NCBI GenBank assembly: GCA_016292045.1
Contig: JAEEZX010000002.1
Coordinates: forward strand, 1-56,271
DNA from: Bacteroidaceae bacterium
Lineage (GTDB): Bacteria; Bacteroidota; Bacteroidia; Bacteroidales; Bacteroidaceae
DNA length: 56,271 nt
Reading direction: 5' to 3'
Notes under the pieces: generated by a model
Told to the model about the DNA's origin: nothing
The model's input: only the letters and a program-made list of their open reading frames with translations
Database searches by the model: none
Position numbers and translations under genes: made by a program
Part shown: piece by piece, positions 15,396 through 24,502 of the stretch
Numbering within the stretch: the stretch's first letter is position 1
Layout: each line of letters opens with the position of its first letter

Positions 15396-15827
15396 ATGAA
15401 AGAGTATAAGTTTAAAATTGCCGACAAGGAATATCTGGCTTCTGTTGTCGAGCAAGAGGACGGCGGTCTGGAAGTGACTGTCGACGGCAAGATTTATAAT
15501 GTAGAACTGCCTGATCGCAAGCCTGCTCCGAAGCCGGTGGTGAAGCATGCTCCTGCTCCCGCTCCGGTGGCTCCCGTAGCAGCCAAACCCGCCGCACAAC
15601 CCTCTGCAGGTGCTTCCAGCGCTGTGACGGCTCCTCTGAACGGTAAGATTACACAGGTGCTCGTCAAGGCGGGCGATACCGTGGCTGCCGGTCAGGCTGT
15701 CGTTGTGCTCGAGGCAATGAAGATGGAGAACGATATCACCACCGAATTCGGTGGCACAGTGAAGTCTGTCCTCGTGGCAGCAGGTGACCAGGTGGATACC
15801 GGTCAGGCACTCGTGGAACTGGCATAA
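15396..15827 (+). CDS. mmdC: biotin carboxyl carrier subunit of methylmalonyl-CoA decarboxylase
   Basis: A 143-residue biotin carrier. A short N-terminal domain (1-50) is followed by a flexible Ala/Pro linker (about 48-78) and a biotinyl domain (79-143) with the attachment motif EAMKMEND, whose Lys carries biotin. It shuttles the carboxyl group from MmdA to the membrane decarboxylase MmdB. The stop codon is 31 bp before the mmdB start; one operon. Length and layout match the family. Confidence 0.93.
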   Translation: MKEYKFKIADKEYLASVVEQEDGGLEVTVDGKIYNVELPDRKPAPKPVVKHAPAPAPVAPVAAKPAAQPSAGASSAVTAPLNGKITQVLVKAGDTVAAGQAVVVLEAMKMENDITTEFGGTVKSVLVAAGDQVDTGQALVELA

Positions 15828-15858
15828 ATCAAACGGAGAAATCAAGACGTCTGATACT

Positions 15859-17139
15859 ATGAAAAAGATACTTGTAGTGTTTCTCCTGATGGTCGTGGCA
15901 TTGCCGATGATGGCAGCCGACGCCTCAAGTTTTGATTTGGCAAGCGGCATGAACAAGTTCTGGAACGAGATGGGACTCATGTCCTTCTTCCAGGGCGACG
16001 GATGGAAGAATGCCGTGATGATTGCCGTGGGATGTTTCCTGCTGTTCCTGGCCATCAAGAAGGAATACGAACCGCTCCTTCTGCTGCCCATCGCTTTCGG
16101 TATGATACTCACCAACCTGCCTTTCGCAGGCCTTTTCCATTCTGCGATGTGGAATGATGAGTTCCTCAATCCCGACAGTCCTTTCTATCACTCTTACCGT
16201 CATATTATGGCGGAGGGCGGTTTGCTTGATATCCTGTATATCGGTGTGAAGGCCGGTGTATATCCCTGTCTGATATTCCTCGGCGTGGGTGCAATGACAG
16301 ACTTCGGTCCTCTCATTGCAAATCCCAAGAGCCTCCTGCTCGGTGCCGCAGCACAGATAGGTATCTTTGCCACCTTCCTCGTGACACAGATGGATTGGTT
16401 CGGTTTCACCCCGGAACAGGCTGCATCCATTGGTATCATCGGCGGTGCGGACGGTCCGACAGCCATATTCCTCACAACGAAACTGGCTCCCGAATTGCTC
16501 GGTCCTATCGCTGTGGCTGCGTATTCCTACATGGCTTTGGTGCCGGTTATCCAGCCTCCTATCATGCGTATGCTCACAACAAAGAAGGAGCGTATGATAC
16601 GTATGTCGCAGCTCCGTGAGGTGTCGAAGCGCGAGAAGATGCTGTTCCCTATCATCGTGGCTATTGTGGTAAGTCTGATTCTGCCCTCTGCCGCTACTCT
16701 TATCGGCTGTCTGATGCTGGGCAATCTGATGAAGGAGAGCGGAGTGGTGGATCGCCTGTCAAAGGCTGCACAGAACGAGCTCAACAACATTGTTGTCATC
16801 TTCCTCGGTACTACGGTGGGTGCAACTGCAACTGCTGAGGCTTTCCTCAATATGCAGACACTTTCCATACTGTGTGTGGGTATTGTGGCATTCGGTTGCG
16901 GTACAGCCGGCGGTGTGCTGTTGGCAAAACTGATGAATCTGTTCCTCAAGGAGAAGATAAATCCGCTGATCGGTTCTGCCGGTGTGAGTGCCGTTCCGAT
17001 GGCCGCTCGTGTAAGTCAGGTGGAAGGTCAGAAGGCCGATCCTCGCAACTTCCTTCTCATGCATGCCATGGGACCGAATGTGGCCGGCGTGATTGGCAGT
17101 GCCGTAGCAGCCGGTATTCTCCTGAGCTTCTTGGGCTAA
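15859..17139 (+). CDS. mmdB: sodium-translocating decarboxylase beta subunit
   Basis: A 426-residue membrane protein of the OadB/MmdB family that decarboxylates carboxybiotin and exports Na+. The ATG at 15859 gives an N-terminal hydrophobic segment ([18 protein letters not shown]); the open frame upstream overlaps mmdC and is not used. Typical segments are [15 protein letters not shown] with the functional Asp, [20 protein letters not shown], and the C-terminal [15 protein letters not shown]. About 9-11 membrane helices. It is followed after 12 bp by uxaB, so the Na+ pump and hexuronate enzymes appear to be co-transcribed. Confidence 0.94.
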   Translation: MKKILVVFLLMVVALPMMAADASSFDLASGMNKFWNEMGLMSFFQGDGWKNAVMIAVGCFLLFLAIKKEYEPLLLLPIAFGMILTNLPFAGLFHSAMWNDEFLNPDSPFYHSYRHIMAEGGLLDILYIGVKAGVYPCLIFLGVGAMTDFGPLIANPKSLLLGAAAQIGIFATFLVTQMDWFGFTPEQAASIGIIGGADGPTAIFLTTKLAPELLGPIAVAAYSYMALVPVIQPPIMRMLTTKKERMIRMSQLREVSKREKMLFPIIVAIVVSLILPSAATLIGCLMLGNLMKESGVVDRLSKAAQNELNNIVVIFLGTTVGATATAEAFLNMQTLSILCVGIVAFGCGTAGGVLLAKLMNLFLKEKINPLIGSAGVSAVPMAARVSQVEGQKADPRNFLLMHAMGPNVAGVIGSAVAAGILLSFLG

Positions 17140-17151
17140 TAGTCTTGTAAG

Positions 17152-18327
17152 GTGAAGGAAAAGATAATACAGTTCGGCGAGGGTAACTTTCTTCGTGCCT
17201 TCGTCGAATGGATTGTGGAGCGGATGAACCGTGAAACGGATTTCAACGGTTCTGTTGTGGTGCTGTCCCCTAGGGGCAGCACTGCCACTATAGAGTCTCT
17301 TCGAGGGCAGAATTGTCGCTATCATGTGCATCAGAGAGGTCTTGATGCCGATGGTGGACGTGTGGACAGCGTAGAGGAGGTGACGTGCGTGAGCCGTTGT
17401 GTGAATCCCGTGAGCGAGTATGCAGACTATATGTCGCTGGCTCATGTGGAGAGCCTTCGTTTTGTGGTGTCCAATACTACCGAGGCAGGAATTGCTTTTG
17501 ACAGTTCCTGTAAACTAGACGATACTCCTCCGACCTCGTATCCCGCCAAGCTGACTCAGTGGCTTTACGAGCGTTTCCGCCATTTCGGCGGCGATGCATC
17601 GAAGGGGATGATAATCCTGCCTTGCGAACTCATCTTCGGCAATGGTAAATGCCTTAGACAGTGTGTGATGCAGTATGTGGAGCTGTGGGGCCTGCATGAT
17701 TCTTTCCGCAGGTGGGTGGAAGAGTCATGTCATTTCTGCACGACACTTGTTGACCGTATTGTTACGGGACGGGATACATTTATAGAAGGAGATGCTATGG
17801 CGGTAGCATGCGAGCCGTATCACTTGTGGGTGATAGAGCATCCAGAAGGTTTTTCGCCGGAGTCTCTTGAGAAAGAATTCCCTGTGACACGGTGCGGACT
17901 CAATGTCGTTATTACTGACGACGAGACACCTTATCACGAGCGCAAAGTGACGCTGCTCAACGGTACGCACACTGTGATGGCTGCCGTGGGGCTGCAACGT
18001 GGAATAGAGAGCGTGAGGGAAGCGATGGAGAACGCGGAGATGAGACAATTCATAGAAAAACTGATGCAAGAGGAACTAATGCCTTCTCTCTTGGAGGACG
18101 GCAGATTCCAGGAAGAAGAACTGGACAGCTATATTGCACAGTTGCGTCAGCGTTTCCTGAATCCTTTCATCGACCATAAGTTGGAGAGTATAATGCTCAA
18201 TGCAATGTCTAAATTCGAGACACGCGACATGCCTGCTCTTCTTTCCTATTGGAATCGCACAGGTCATCTGCCTCAATGTATAGTGGAGGGACTTGCAGCG
18301 ATAGTAGATTATCAGAAAAAACGTTGA
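17152..18327 (+). CDS. uxaB: tagaturonate reductase, C-terminally short
   Basis: A 391-residue NAD-dependent reductase of the mannitol dehydrogenase family; it converts tagaturonate to altronate in galacturonate breakdown. It uses GTG at 17152, after a purine-rich stretch 12 bp behind mmdB. Motifs: IIQFGEGNFLRAF (nucleotide site), RFVVSNTTEAGIAF, the ILPCELIFGNG strand, and ERKVTLLNGTHTVM with the catalytic Lys. The usual enzyme has about 480 residues; here the protein ends right after GLAAIVDYQKKR, so about 90 C-terminal residues are missing. The stop codon overlaps the uxaA start (TGATG). No remnant of the missing part is visible before uxaA. It may be a natural short form or a deletion that joined the two genes. 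Confidence 0.88.
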   Translation: MKEKIIQFGEGNFLRAFVEWIVERMNRETDFNGSVVVLSPRGSTATIESLRGQNCRYHVHQRGLDADGGRVDSVEEVTCVSRCVNPVSEYADYMSLAHVESLRFVVSNTTEAGIAFDSSCKLDDTPPTSYPAKLTQWLYERFRHFGGDASKGMIILPCELIFGNGKCLRQCVMQYVELWGLHDSFRRWVEESCHFCTTLVDRIVTGRDTFIEGDAMAVACEPYHLWVIEHPEGFSPESLEKEFPVTRCGLNVVITDDETPYHERKVTLLNGTHTVMAAVGLQRGIESVREAMENAEMRQFIEKLMQEELMPSLLEDGRFQEEELDSYIAQLRQRFLNPFIDHKLESIMLNAMSKFETRDMPALLSYWNRTGHLPQCIVEGLAAIVDYQKKR

Positions 18328-19775
18328 TGAAGGATTTCATCCAGATACATCCTTCGGATAATGTCCAAGTGTGTCTGCGGGGAGAACATTCCGGACACAA
18401 AATGACGTTGTGTGACTTGTCTGTAGGAGAGCAGGTGATAAAATACGGCTTTCCGATAGGTCATGTTACGCGAGATGTGCGTCGGGGGGAGTATATCGAC
18501 CACAACGATATAAAAACAAATCTGCATGGACGTCTTGATTACGGTGCTGTAACGTTGACGGAGGCCCCTCTTCCGGCAACAGGTTCCGACGGAACATTCA
18601 TGGGATATCTTCGCGGCGACGGCCGTATGGGAGTTCGCAATGAGTTGTGGATTATTCCAACGGTCGGTTGCGTCAACGGCATTTGCCAGCAGATAAAAAA
18701 TGCTGTAGAGGCGAAAGGCGAATCAAAGCGATGCGGCATTGATATAAGGGTGTGGGAGCATAATTTCGGTTGCTCGCAGTTGAGTGAAGACCACGAAGCA
18801 ACAAGGCGTATCCTGCGGGCTCTGGTGCATCACCCCAATGCCGGCGGTGTGTTGGTGGTAGGATTGGGATGTGAGAATAATCAGCTCAAAATCTTCCGTG
18901 AGTTTTGTGGAGAGGTGGATGAGGAGCGTGTGCGTTTCATAATCTGTCAGGAGATAGAAGGCGATGAGGTGGAAGTGGGCGTACGTCAAGTGGAGGAGAT
19001 ACTCACGGTATGTGCCGGCGACAAGCGTCAGCCGTGTCCGCTGTCTTCTTTGCAGGTAGGGCTGAAATGCGGCGGTTCGGACGGATTCTCCGGTATTACG
19101 GCAAATCCTCTTCTTGGGCGTTTCTCCGACTGGCTCACACAGAAACACGGTGGAGTGACGGTGTTGACGGAGGTTCCCGAGATGTTCGGAGCGGAGCATC
19201 TTCTTATGGCAAGAGCCGCCACGCCGCAGATAAAAGATGATATAATCGACCTTATCAATAACTTTAAGGAGTATTTCTTGTCTCATGGCGAACCTGTAGG
19301 TGAAAATCCCTCACCGGGTAATAAGGCTGGCGGTATTTCTACGTTGGAAGAGAAGGCTCTCGGTTGCACTCAGAAGTCAGGAAACAGTGCAGTGATGGGT
19401 GTATTGCAGTATGGAGAGCGTTTGAAAGACGGATGTCGTGGATTACATCTTCTATGTGCTCCAGGTAACGACCTCGTGGCAGCGACGGCTCTTGCTGCAG
19501 CAGGATGTCAGTTAGTACTGTTTACTACGGGGCGCGGCACACCCTTCGGATGCTGTGTGCCCACAATTAAGATAGCAACGAATTCAACTCTTGCAAAAGT
19601 TAAACCTCATTGGGTGGATTTCTGCGCAGGTCCTCTCGTCGAGAATGAGACAATGGATACGATGCTGCCACGTTTCGTCTCCAAAGTGATAAGTGTGGCT
19701 TCCGGTGAAATGACGTCCAGTGAACGTGCCGGGATTCACGGTATGTCCATTTGGAAGAATGGAGTGACCCTATAA
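18327..19775 (+). CDS. uxaA: altronate dehydratase
   Basis: A 482-residue cytoplasmic Fe-dependent dehydratase turning altronate into 2-keto-3-deoxygluconate. It starts at 18327, overlapping the uxaB stop by 1 bp. The N-terminal SAF domain (1-85, with IHPSDNVQV and DLSVGEQVI) is followed by the catalytic domain with GYLRGDGRMGVRNELWIIPTVGCVN, HNFGCSQLSEDHE, LGCENNQL, GLKCGGSDGFSGITANP and GRGTPFGCCVPTIKI; the Cys residues fit the metal site. Full length. With UxaB it forms the galacturonate branch downstream of the sodium decarboxylase operon. The gene ends 6 bp inside the convergent trmN6. Confidence 0.94.
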   Translation: MKDFIQIHPSDNVQVCLRGEHSGHKMTLCDLSVGEQVIKYGFPIGHVTRDVRRGEYIDHNDIKTNLHGRLDYGAVTLTEAPLPATGSDGTFMGYLRGDGRMGVRNELWIIPTVGCVNGICQQIKNAVEAKGESKRCGIDIRVWEHNFGCSQLSEDHEATRRILRALVHHPNAGGVLVVGLGCENNQLKIFREFCGEVDEERVRFIICQEIEGDEVEVGVRQVEEILTVCAGDKRQPCPLSSLQVGLKCGGSDGFSGITANPLLGRFSDWLTQKHGGVTVLTEVPEMFGAEHLLMARAATPQIKDDIIDLINNFKEYFLSHGEPVGENPSPGNKAGGISTLEEKALGCTQKSGNSAVMGVLQYGERLKDGCRGLHLLCAPGNDLVAATALAAAGCQLVLFTTGRGTPFGCCVPTIKIATNSTLAKVKPHWVDFCAGPLVENETMDTMLPRFVSKVISVASGEMTSSERAGIHGMSIWKNGVTL

Positions 19776-20462
19776 ATAGAAGTCGCGGCAGAGTGAAGCG
19801 TATTCTTCACTGCGTTTACCGTCGGATGACATCAGGGTGAGAGTTGTCCTTTCAACATCTTCAACAGCAGAGGCCGTTACTTCCATCATTACCCTTTTCG
19901 GTTCTTTTTTTTCAGTCGTACGCACATAACAGATACGATTCAGATGCATTCCATAGCTGTGACACAGGGAGAGGAAGGACGATTCTTGTTGTGAGGGCAG
20001 TATGATAGAAAGACCGGAGCCTTTTATGTATTTTACAAGGGAGTCGAGAGGCAAGGCACTGTGATGACGCGCAGTGGCACGTCTCAGGTCGGGTGCAACG
20101 GTATCTTCTGTGTAAAAAGGAGGATTACAGACGTAGTGTACAAGGCCTTGCGCAGGAGGCAGTGTGAAGATGTCTGCGTGTATGATGTCAATCTGCTCCG
20201 CAAAGGGAGAGGCTGTGACGTTATCACGTGCATCTTCGATAGAAAAAGCATCAATGTCAACGCCTGTGATTTGGGCACTTGGGAAACGTTGCGCCATCAT
20301 CAGTGTGATGAGTCCGCTGCCGCATCCGATATCCACAATTCGAGGTATGTTACCATCCTCGTCAGGAAGACAGGTTGCCCAAGCTCCAAGCAGCACGCCG
20401 TCGGTGCCGACCTTCATGGCAGAACGCTTGTCGTCTATAGAAAACTGCTTGAAACGGAACAC
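19770..20462 (-). CDS. trmN6: tRNA1(Val) adenine-37 N6-methyltransferase
   Basis: A 230-residue Rossmann-fold methyltransferase. VDIGCGSGLITLMMAQRFP is the AdoMet-binding motif I, GVDID is motif II, and CNPPF (about residues 111-115) is the N6-adenine catalytic motif. The start MFRFKQFSIDDKRSAMKVGTDGVLLGAW is characteristic of the YfiC/TrmN6 family. It modifies A37 of a valine tRNA. It is the last gene of the long minus-strand operon, 6 bp after the phytase gene, and its end overlaps uxaA tail-to-tail by 6 bp. Confidence 0.9.
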   Translation of the reverse strand: MFRFKQFSIDDKRSAMKVGTDGVLLGAWATCLPDEDGNIPRIVDIGCGSGLITLMMAQRFPSAQITGVDIDAFSIEDARDNVTASPFAEQIDIIHADIFTLPPAQGLVHYVCNPPFYTEDTVAPDLRRATARHHSALPLDSLVKYIKGSGLSIILPSQQESSFLSLCHSYGMHLNRICYVRTTEKKEPKRVMMEVTASAVEDVERTTLTLMSSDGKRSEEYASLCRDFYL

Positions 20463-20468
20463 CTTGTG

Positions 20469-21857
20469 TTACTTTTTCTCTTGACTTTCGGCGCTGTTGG
20501 TGTAGTTTGTTAATTTATCAGCGTAGTATTGGCGTAAATCTTTCCATCGTACATACGGACCGCTGACAGCCTTCACGGGAAGTGTCACTTCACGTTCGTT
20601 GAGCAGAGCCTTGACGAGGATTGCGCCGTCGCCCTCGGTGTAGTTGGAGGCCCAGCGACCGCTTGTGGGACGATAGAAGATGAGTTGTACGTTGCAGGCC
20701 ATCGGGAATATACGGAAATTAGCCCAGCGGTCGTATAAGGTGTTCATCTCAGAGAGGGGAATCTGCTTACCTGCATCGCCAAGTTCAAGGAGCGCAGAGA
20801 GGGGTAGTACACACACTTCATGCCCAAAACGCATTGTGGCACCGTAATATCCTTCCTTGTGCAGCGTGGTGTCACATGTGTTGATAATATTCCACAGAAG
20901 ATTCTCCTGCGCGAAAGGAGCTGTGCCGCTCACATAGTTCATATACCACTCCAGATTCTCCACTCTCCAGAGGTCGAAGATTTCTTCTTCTGTGAAGTAT
21001 TTGAAGAGGTTGAGCGGTTGGCTCTGATGTTTCCATGAGAGGGTGGGGTCGTCGGGTGCCAAACCGGGAACAGGTCCGTGACTCTGCATATTGGCCGCCA
21101 TATTGAAGAGACGGTTGATGAACTGATTGCGCGATTCTATTTTTTTATCCCGATATGAAGGGTCTTTGAATAGCATGCTCCACATGCGTTCGGGGTGACG
21201 GTATTCTTTTTTATAGTCGAATGTCATTGCGTCCCATCGTGCCTTCTGGTCGTCCTTTAAACGTTGGCTCCATGGTTGATTCAGATAGTATTGGAAGCTC
21301 TCGCTTACATCGTTGTGTATATTGATGCGCGGATTGAATGCAAGTAGTTCCTCGCACTCTGCTTCCATAGAAAGAATACAGCGTATAACCACTGTGGAAC
21401 GTGCATCGATTTCACAGTTCTTTGCACCGAAAATCTCCGGGAAGCGTTCAGTGAGTCGCTTGCCGATGCGGTGGTGTTGCCGTTCGCCGACATTAGTAAG
21501 TTCTCCGAGACGCTTTTTCGTTGATGGCATCCATTCTTTTATTTCATTATATAATTGTTCACCTGTTGCGGTTAGCGCCTGAGACTGGTGTGCACGTTCC
21601 AAAACATCCATCACCTCATTATATTGCCAAGGGTCAATGAGCCATCTGGAGCCATGTCTTCCGTAGTGGGAAAGGTAGAAAGGTTCATAACCTTTCGGCG
21701 CGGGGGTTAACTTGTCGTTTGCCGTCGGATCTACGTATGCAGTATATTGCGAGGCACAGAGCAGAATATTCTCGTGAATCTCTTCTCTTGGTGTCTTCTG
21801 TGCAAAGATAACAACGGTGAGCAGCAGGGCGACGATTGTCAGGATGTTCTTTTTCAT
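20469..21857 (-). CDS. histidine acid phosphatase (MINPP-like phytase)
   Basis: A 462-residue exported phosphatase with signal peptide MKKNILTIVALLLTVVIFAQ. Motif SHYGRHGSRW (about 63-72) holds the nucleophilic His and phosphate-binding Arg residues of branch-2 histidine phosphatases; the later FGHEV is the proton-donor motif, resembling the HxE form of multiple inositol polyphosphate phosphatases. Likely substrate is inositol hexakisphosphate or another phosphomonoester in the periplasm or outside the cell. It follows tamL by 29 bp, so it may be co-transcribed with outer-membrane assembly genes, but no functional tie is evident. Confidence 0.85.
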   Translation of the reverse strand: MKKNILTIVALLLTVVIFAQKTPREEIHENILLCASQYTAYVDPTANDKLTPAPKGYEPFYLSHYGRHGSRWLIDPWQYNEVMDVLERAHQSQALTATGEQLYNEIKEWMPSTKKRLGELTNVGERQHHRIGKRLTERFPEIFGAKNCEIDARSTVVIRCILSMEAECEELLAFNPRINIHNDVSESFQYYLNQPWSQRLKDDQKARWDAMTFDYKKEYRHPERMWSMLFKDPSYRDKKIESRNQFINRLFNMAANMQSHGPVPGLAPDDPTLSWKHQSQPLNLFKYFTEEEIFDLWRVENLEWYMNYVSGTAPFAQENLLWNIINTCDTTLHKEGYYGATMRFGHEVCVLPLSALLELGDAGKQIPLSEMNTLYDRWANFRIFPMACNVQLIFYRPTSGRWASNYTEGDGAILVKALLNEREVTLPVKAVSGPYVRWKDLRQYYADKLTNYTNSAESQEKK

Positions 21858-21886
21858 GTGTTTCTGTATTTGATTTGATTAATTTG

Positions 21887-24502
21887 TTAGAACGGGTATC
21901 CGATGGCGAAGTGGTAGCCAAGGCTCTTGCCGAAGGACGTCATATTATAGTAACCGGATTTGCCGGTATCGTATGGAGCATGAATGCCGACACCGATGTC
22001 GAATCGTACCACCAGGAAATCAAGGTCGTAGCGTAATCCGAACCCTGTACCCAATGCCAGTTCCTTGGCAAGATTGGAGAAACGGAACAGACCGCCGGGA
22101 CGGCTGGGATCGTCTTCCAGAAGCCAAACATTACCGGCATCTATGAATGCGGCACCGAAAAGAGAGCCCACAATGGGGAAGCGGTACTCGAGATTGGCCT
22201 CAAAGCGTATGGTACCAACTTGGTCAAGGTACGAATAATTGGATTCCTCCGGCTTATAGCAGCCAGGACCGATGGAGCGTATACCGAAGGCTCGAATGGA
22301 GTTTGCACCACCAGCGGCGAAGAGGTCAGAGTAGGGCGCGGATGTAGAATTTCCGTAACTGTACAGCACACCGAGGTAGGCACGTGTCAGGAGCTGCTGG
22401 CGCTGGGTTATGTGTAAAGTATGAACATATTCAGCAGACGTCTTGATGAATTGAGCAAACGGCACTCCGAAAAGTCCCTTGTCGCGTTCGCTGAAGCTCT
22501 TGCCCGCTATGGCATATATGCACGAGGTGAGAGCACCAGCTTCTTTGATGTTGATAGTGAGTGAAGAGGTGGAGCGACGGTTGAGTGCGATGACGCCTTG
22601 GCCGGCAATATATTTTTTGGTGCGTGAACGCCAGTGCATAGTGTATTCCATGGATGGCACGAACTGATCGCGCATCGATACGCTGAGAGAGGGATTCTTC
22701 TGCATGATTTCGTCAAAGCGCTCCGTGGTGGAGAGCAGCTTGTCATAAGCCAGATGGAATGGCGTGATTTCATGAGTGATGTTGGCCTGTCGCTGCAGAG
22801 TCCAATAGATGCGGCCTCCCAGAGTGAAGCGGGAATAGTATGCTGCACGATTGTTCCAGCGGGCTTCTATTTTGAAATTGGTCGTGGCTTTGGCGAGACG
22901 TCCCATGCGATTGCCGAGTCCGAAGAACATGAATCGGGGGTAGGAGAGGTTCAGGTTGCTGCCCAGTTCCCAAGAATTGAGAAGAGAACGGTTGCCGTTG
23001 AAGTTGGCACCTGTCTGCCATTCATAAGATGCATCTACTCCGAATGAAAGCGTCTCTGCACCGCGGAATGCATTCTTCTTGGAAACGGTGTATGAGGCTC
23101 CGGGACCGACTTGTCCGTTGCTTTTATATGTGGCCCGACCTTCAAACTCGGAGTCGTATTTCTTATCGAGCGTTGCTATGATACGTATGTCAAGCGTATC
23201 GGTAGAGTCACGTTGTACGAAGTTCATCTGCAAGGATGAGAATACACCCATACCGGAGAGTCTCTCCAAAACGCGATCCATGCGTGTCTTATTATAGCGC
23301 TCACCGGGTTTGTAGTAGAGGTAGTGGTTTATAGCCCCAAAACGCAGTGGAGGTACATAGCCGGGTATGTATGGCTTGGTCTTTGGGATGGTATCGTTAG
23401 GCCTGGCTCGTTTCATGCGTTTGGCGAAGCGTTTAATGCGTTTTGCAAACCACTTGTCGCTATGCTTCACACCTCCCGAGAAGAACATCTGTTTGGTAGG
23501 TGTGCCGATGGAGTCGTGTATCTGGTGGTCGTTGTATTCATATAGCATGATACGCGTATTCCCCAGATAATACTGACGCATGACTTGCTTCTGGATTGAT
23601 GGTGCGGGTGCCACTTCAAGTTGCACATGGTAAGGTCTCTGTATTGTGTCGGCACGATATGCAATGTGTGTGGGACGCATGTAATAGTAACCGCGATCCT
23701 GCAACAGAGTGGCAATACGTTCGCGCTCGTTTTGCAGATTGGCCGCAGAGAATGGGGCTCCGGAATGCAGAAGACGTCCTTTCTCATTATGTTGCAGAAT
23801 ACTGTCAACGGCTTCCGGAAAGCGTGTGTAGCGTATCTCATCAAGATGCCATAGCGGACCGGGAATCACCTCGTAGGAAATCTTCTGCTTGCGAGGATTC
23901 TTCTGCGGAATAATCTGATGTCCTACATACCCATGGAAATAGCCGCAATTGTGGAGTGTCGCCTGTGCCACCTGACAGCGTACATCCGGGTTGAGCATTG
24001 TCATCGTACGCGGGTTCTGGGAGAAATTGTTGAACATCCATTTGCCGAAACGACTCTCGGAGTTAACGTATCGGTTCCATATCCACAGGCCTGGAGTAAA
24101 TGGTGTGGTGAAGGATGAGGAACCCATCAAACTGCCGTTGGGTGCATACGAAAGTGCGCCTTTCACTTCACTCTTTACTTCTTCGTAGGTTTGCAGATCT
24201 TTTTCATGTAGCACGCGAATGGAATCGTTCTGCTCCTTTGTAAGGTGCTCATTGGAAGACTGCGGAGCCGTGCCGGAGAAAAGGTCGCTTACCACATTTG
24301 CCGCGTTGGCAATGGCAGTGATGACACCGGCAGTGTCGGTATTGTTAATTTGCTGGCGTGGAAGCGCTGCGCCATAAGAGAGCTGTTTGATACCCGCATA
24401 GAGATACTCATCTTCCGGGAGATTCTTCGTCTGGCTGCACGAGGTCAGTAGCAGCGCTGTGAAGAGGATGATACGGGATATGGTGTAGCGTATATGTGTC
24501 AT
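21887..24502 (-). CDS. tamL: TamA-like outer-membrane lipoprotein (TamL)
   Basis: An 871-residue outer-membrane protein of the Omp85/BamA superfamily. It has a signal peptide and lipobox with Cys22 (LLTSCSQTKNLP), unlike proteobacterial TamA, which fits the TamL lipoproteins of Bacteroidetes. POTRA-like domains occupy about 120-480 and the C-terminal beta-barrel about 480-871, with the L6-loop-like GGANSIRAFGIRSIGPG and final aromatic residue (GYHFAIGYPF). It is thought to act with TamB in inserting proteins into, or moving lipids to, the outer membrane. It overlaps tamB by 4 bp, supporting joint translation. Confidence 0.9.
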   Translation of the reverse strand: MTHIRYTISRIILFTALLLTSCSQTKNLPEDEYLYAGIKQLSYGAALPRQQINNTDTAGVITAIANAANVVSDLFSGTAPQSSNEHLTKEQNDSIRVLHEKDLQTYEEVKSEVKGALSYAPNGSLMGSSSFTTPFTPGLWIWNRYVNSESRFGKWMFNNFSQNPRTMTMLNPDVRCQVAQATLHNCGYFHGYVGHQIIPQKNPRKQKISYEVIPGPLWHLDEIRYTRFPEAVDSILQHNEKGRLLHSGAPFSAANLQNERERIATLLQDRGYYYMRPTHIAYRADTIQRPYHVQLEVAPAPSIQKQVMRQYYLGNTRIMLYEYNDHQIHDSIGTPTKQMFFSGGVKHSDKWFAKRIKRFAKRMKRARPNDTIPKTKPYIPGYVPPLRFGAINHYLYYKPGERYNKTRMDRVLERLSGMGVFSSLQMNFVQRDSTDTLDIRIIATLDKKYDSEFEGRATYKSNGQVGPGASYTVSKKNAFRGAETLSFGVDASYEWQTGANFNGNRSLLNSWELGSNLNLSYPRFMFFGLGNRMGRLAKATTNFKIEARWNNRAAYYSRFTLGGRIYWTLQRQANITHEITPFHLAYDKLLSTTERFDEIMQKNPSLSVSMRDQFVPSMEYTMHWRSRTKKYIAGQGVIALNRRSTSSLTINIKEAGALTSCIYAIAGKSFSERDKGLFGVPFAQFIKTSAEYVHTLHITQRQQLLTRAYLGVLYSYGNSTSAPYSDLFAAGGANSIRAFGIRSIGPGCYKPEESNYSYLDQVGTIRFEANLEYRFPIVGSLFGAAFIDAGNVWLLEDDPSRPGGLFRFSNLAKELALGTGFGLRYDLDFLVVRFDIGVGIHAPYDTGKSGYYNMTSFGKSLGYHFAIGYPF

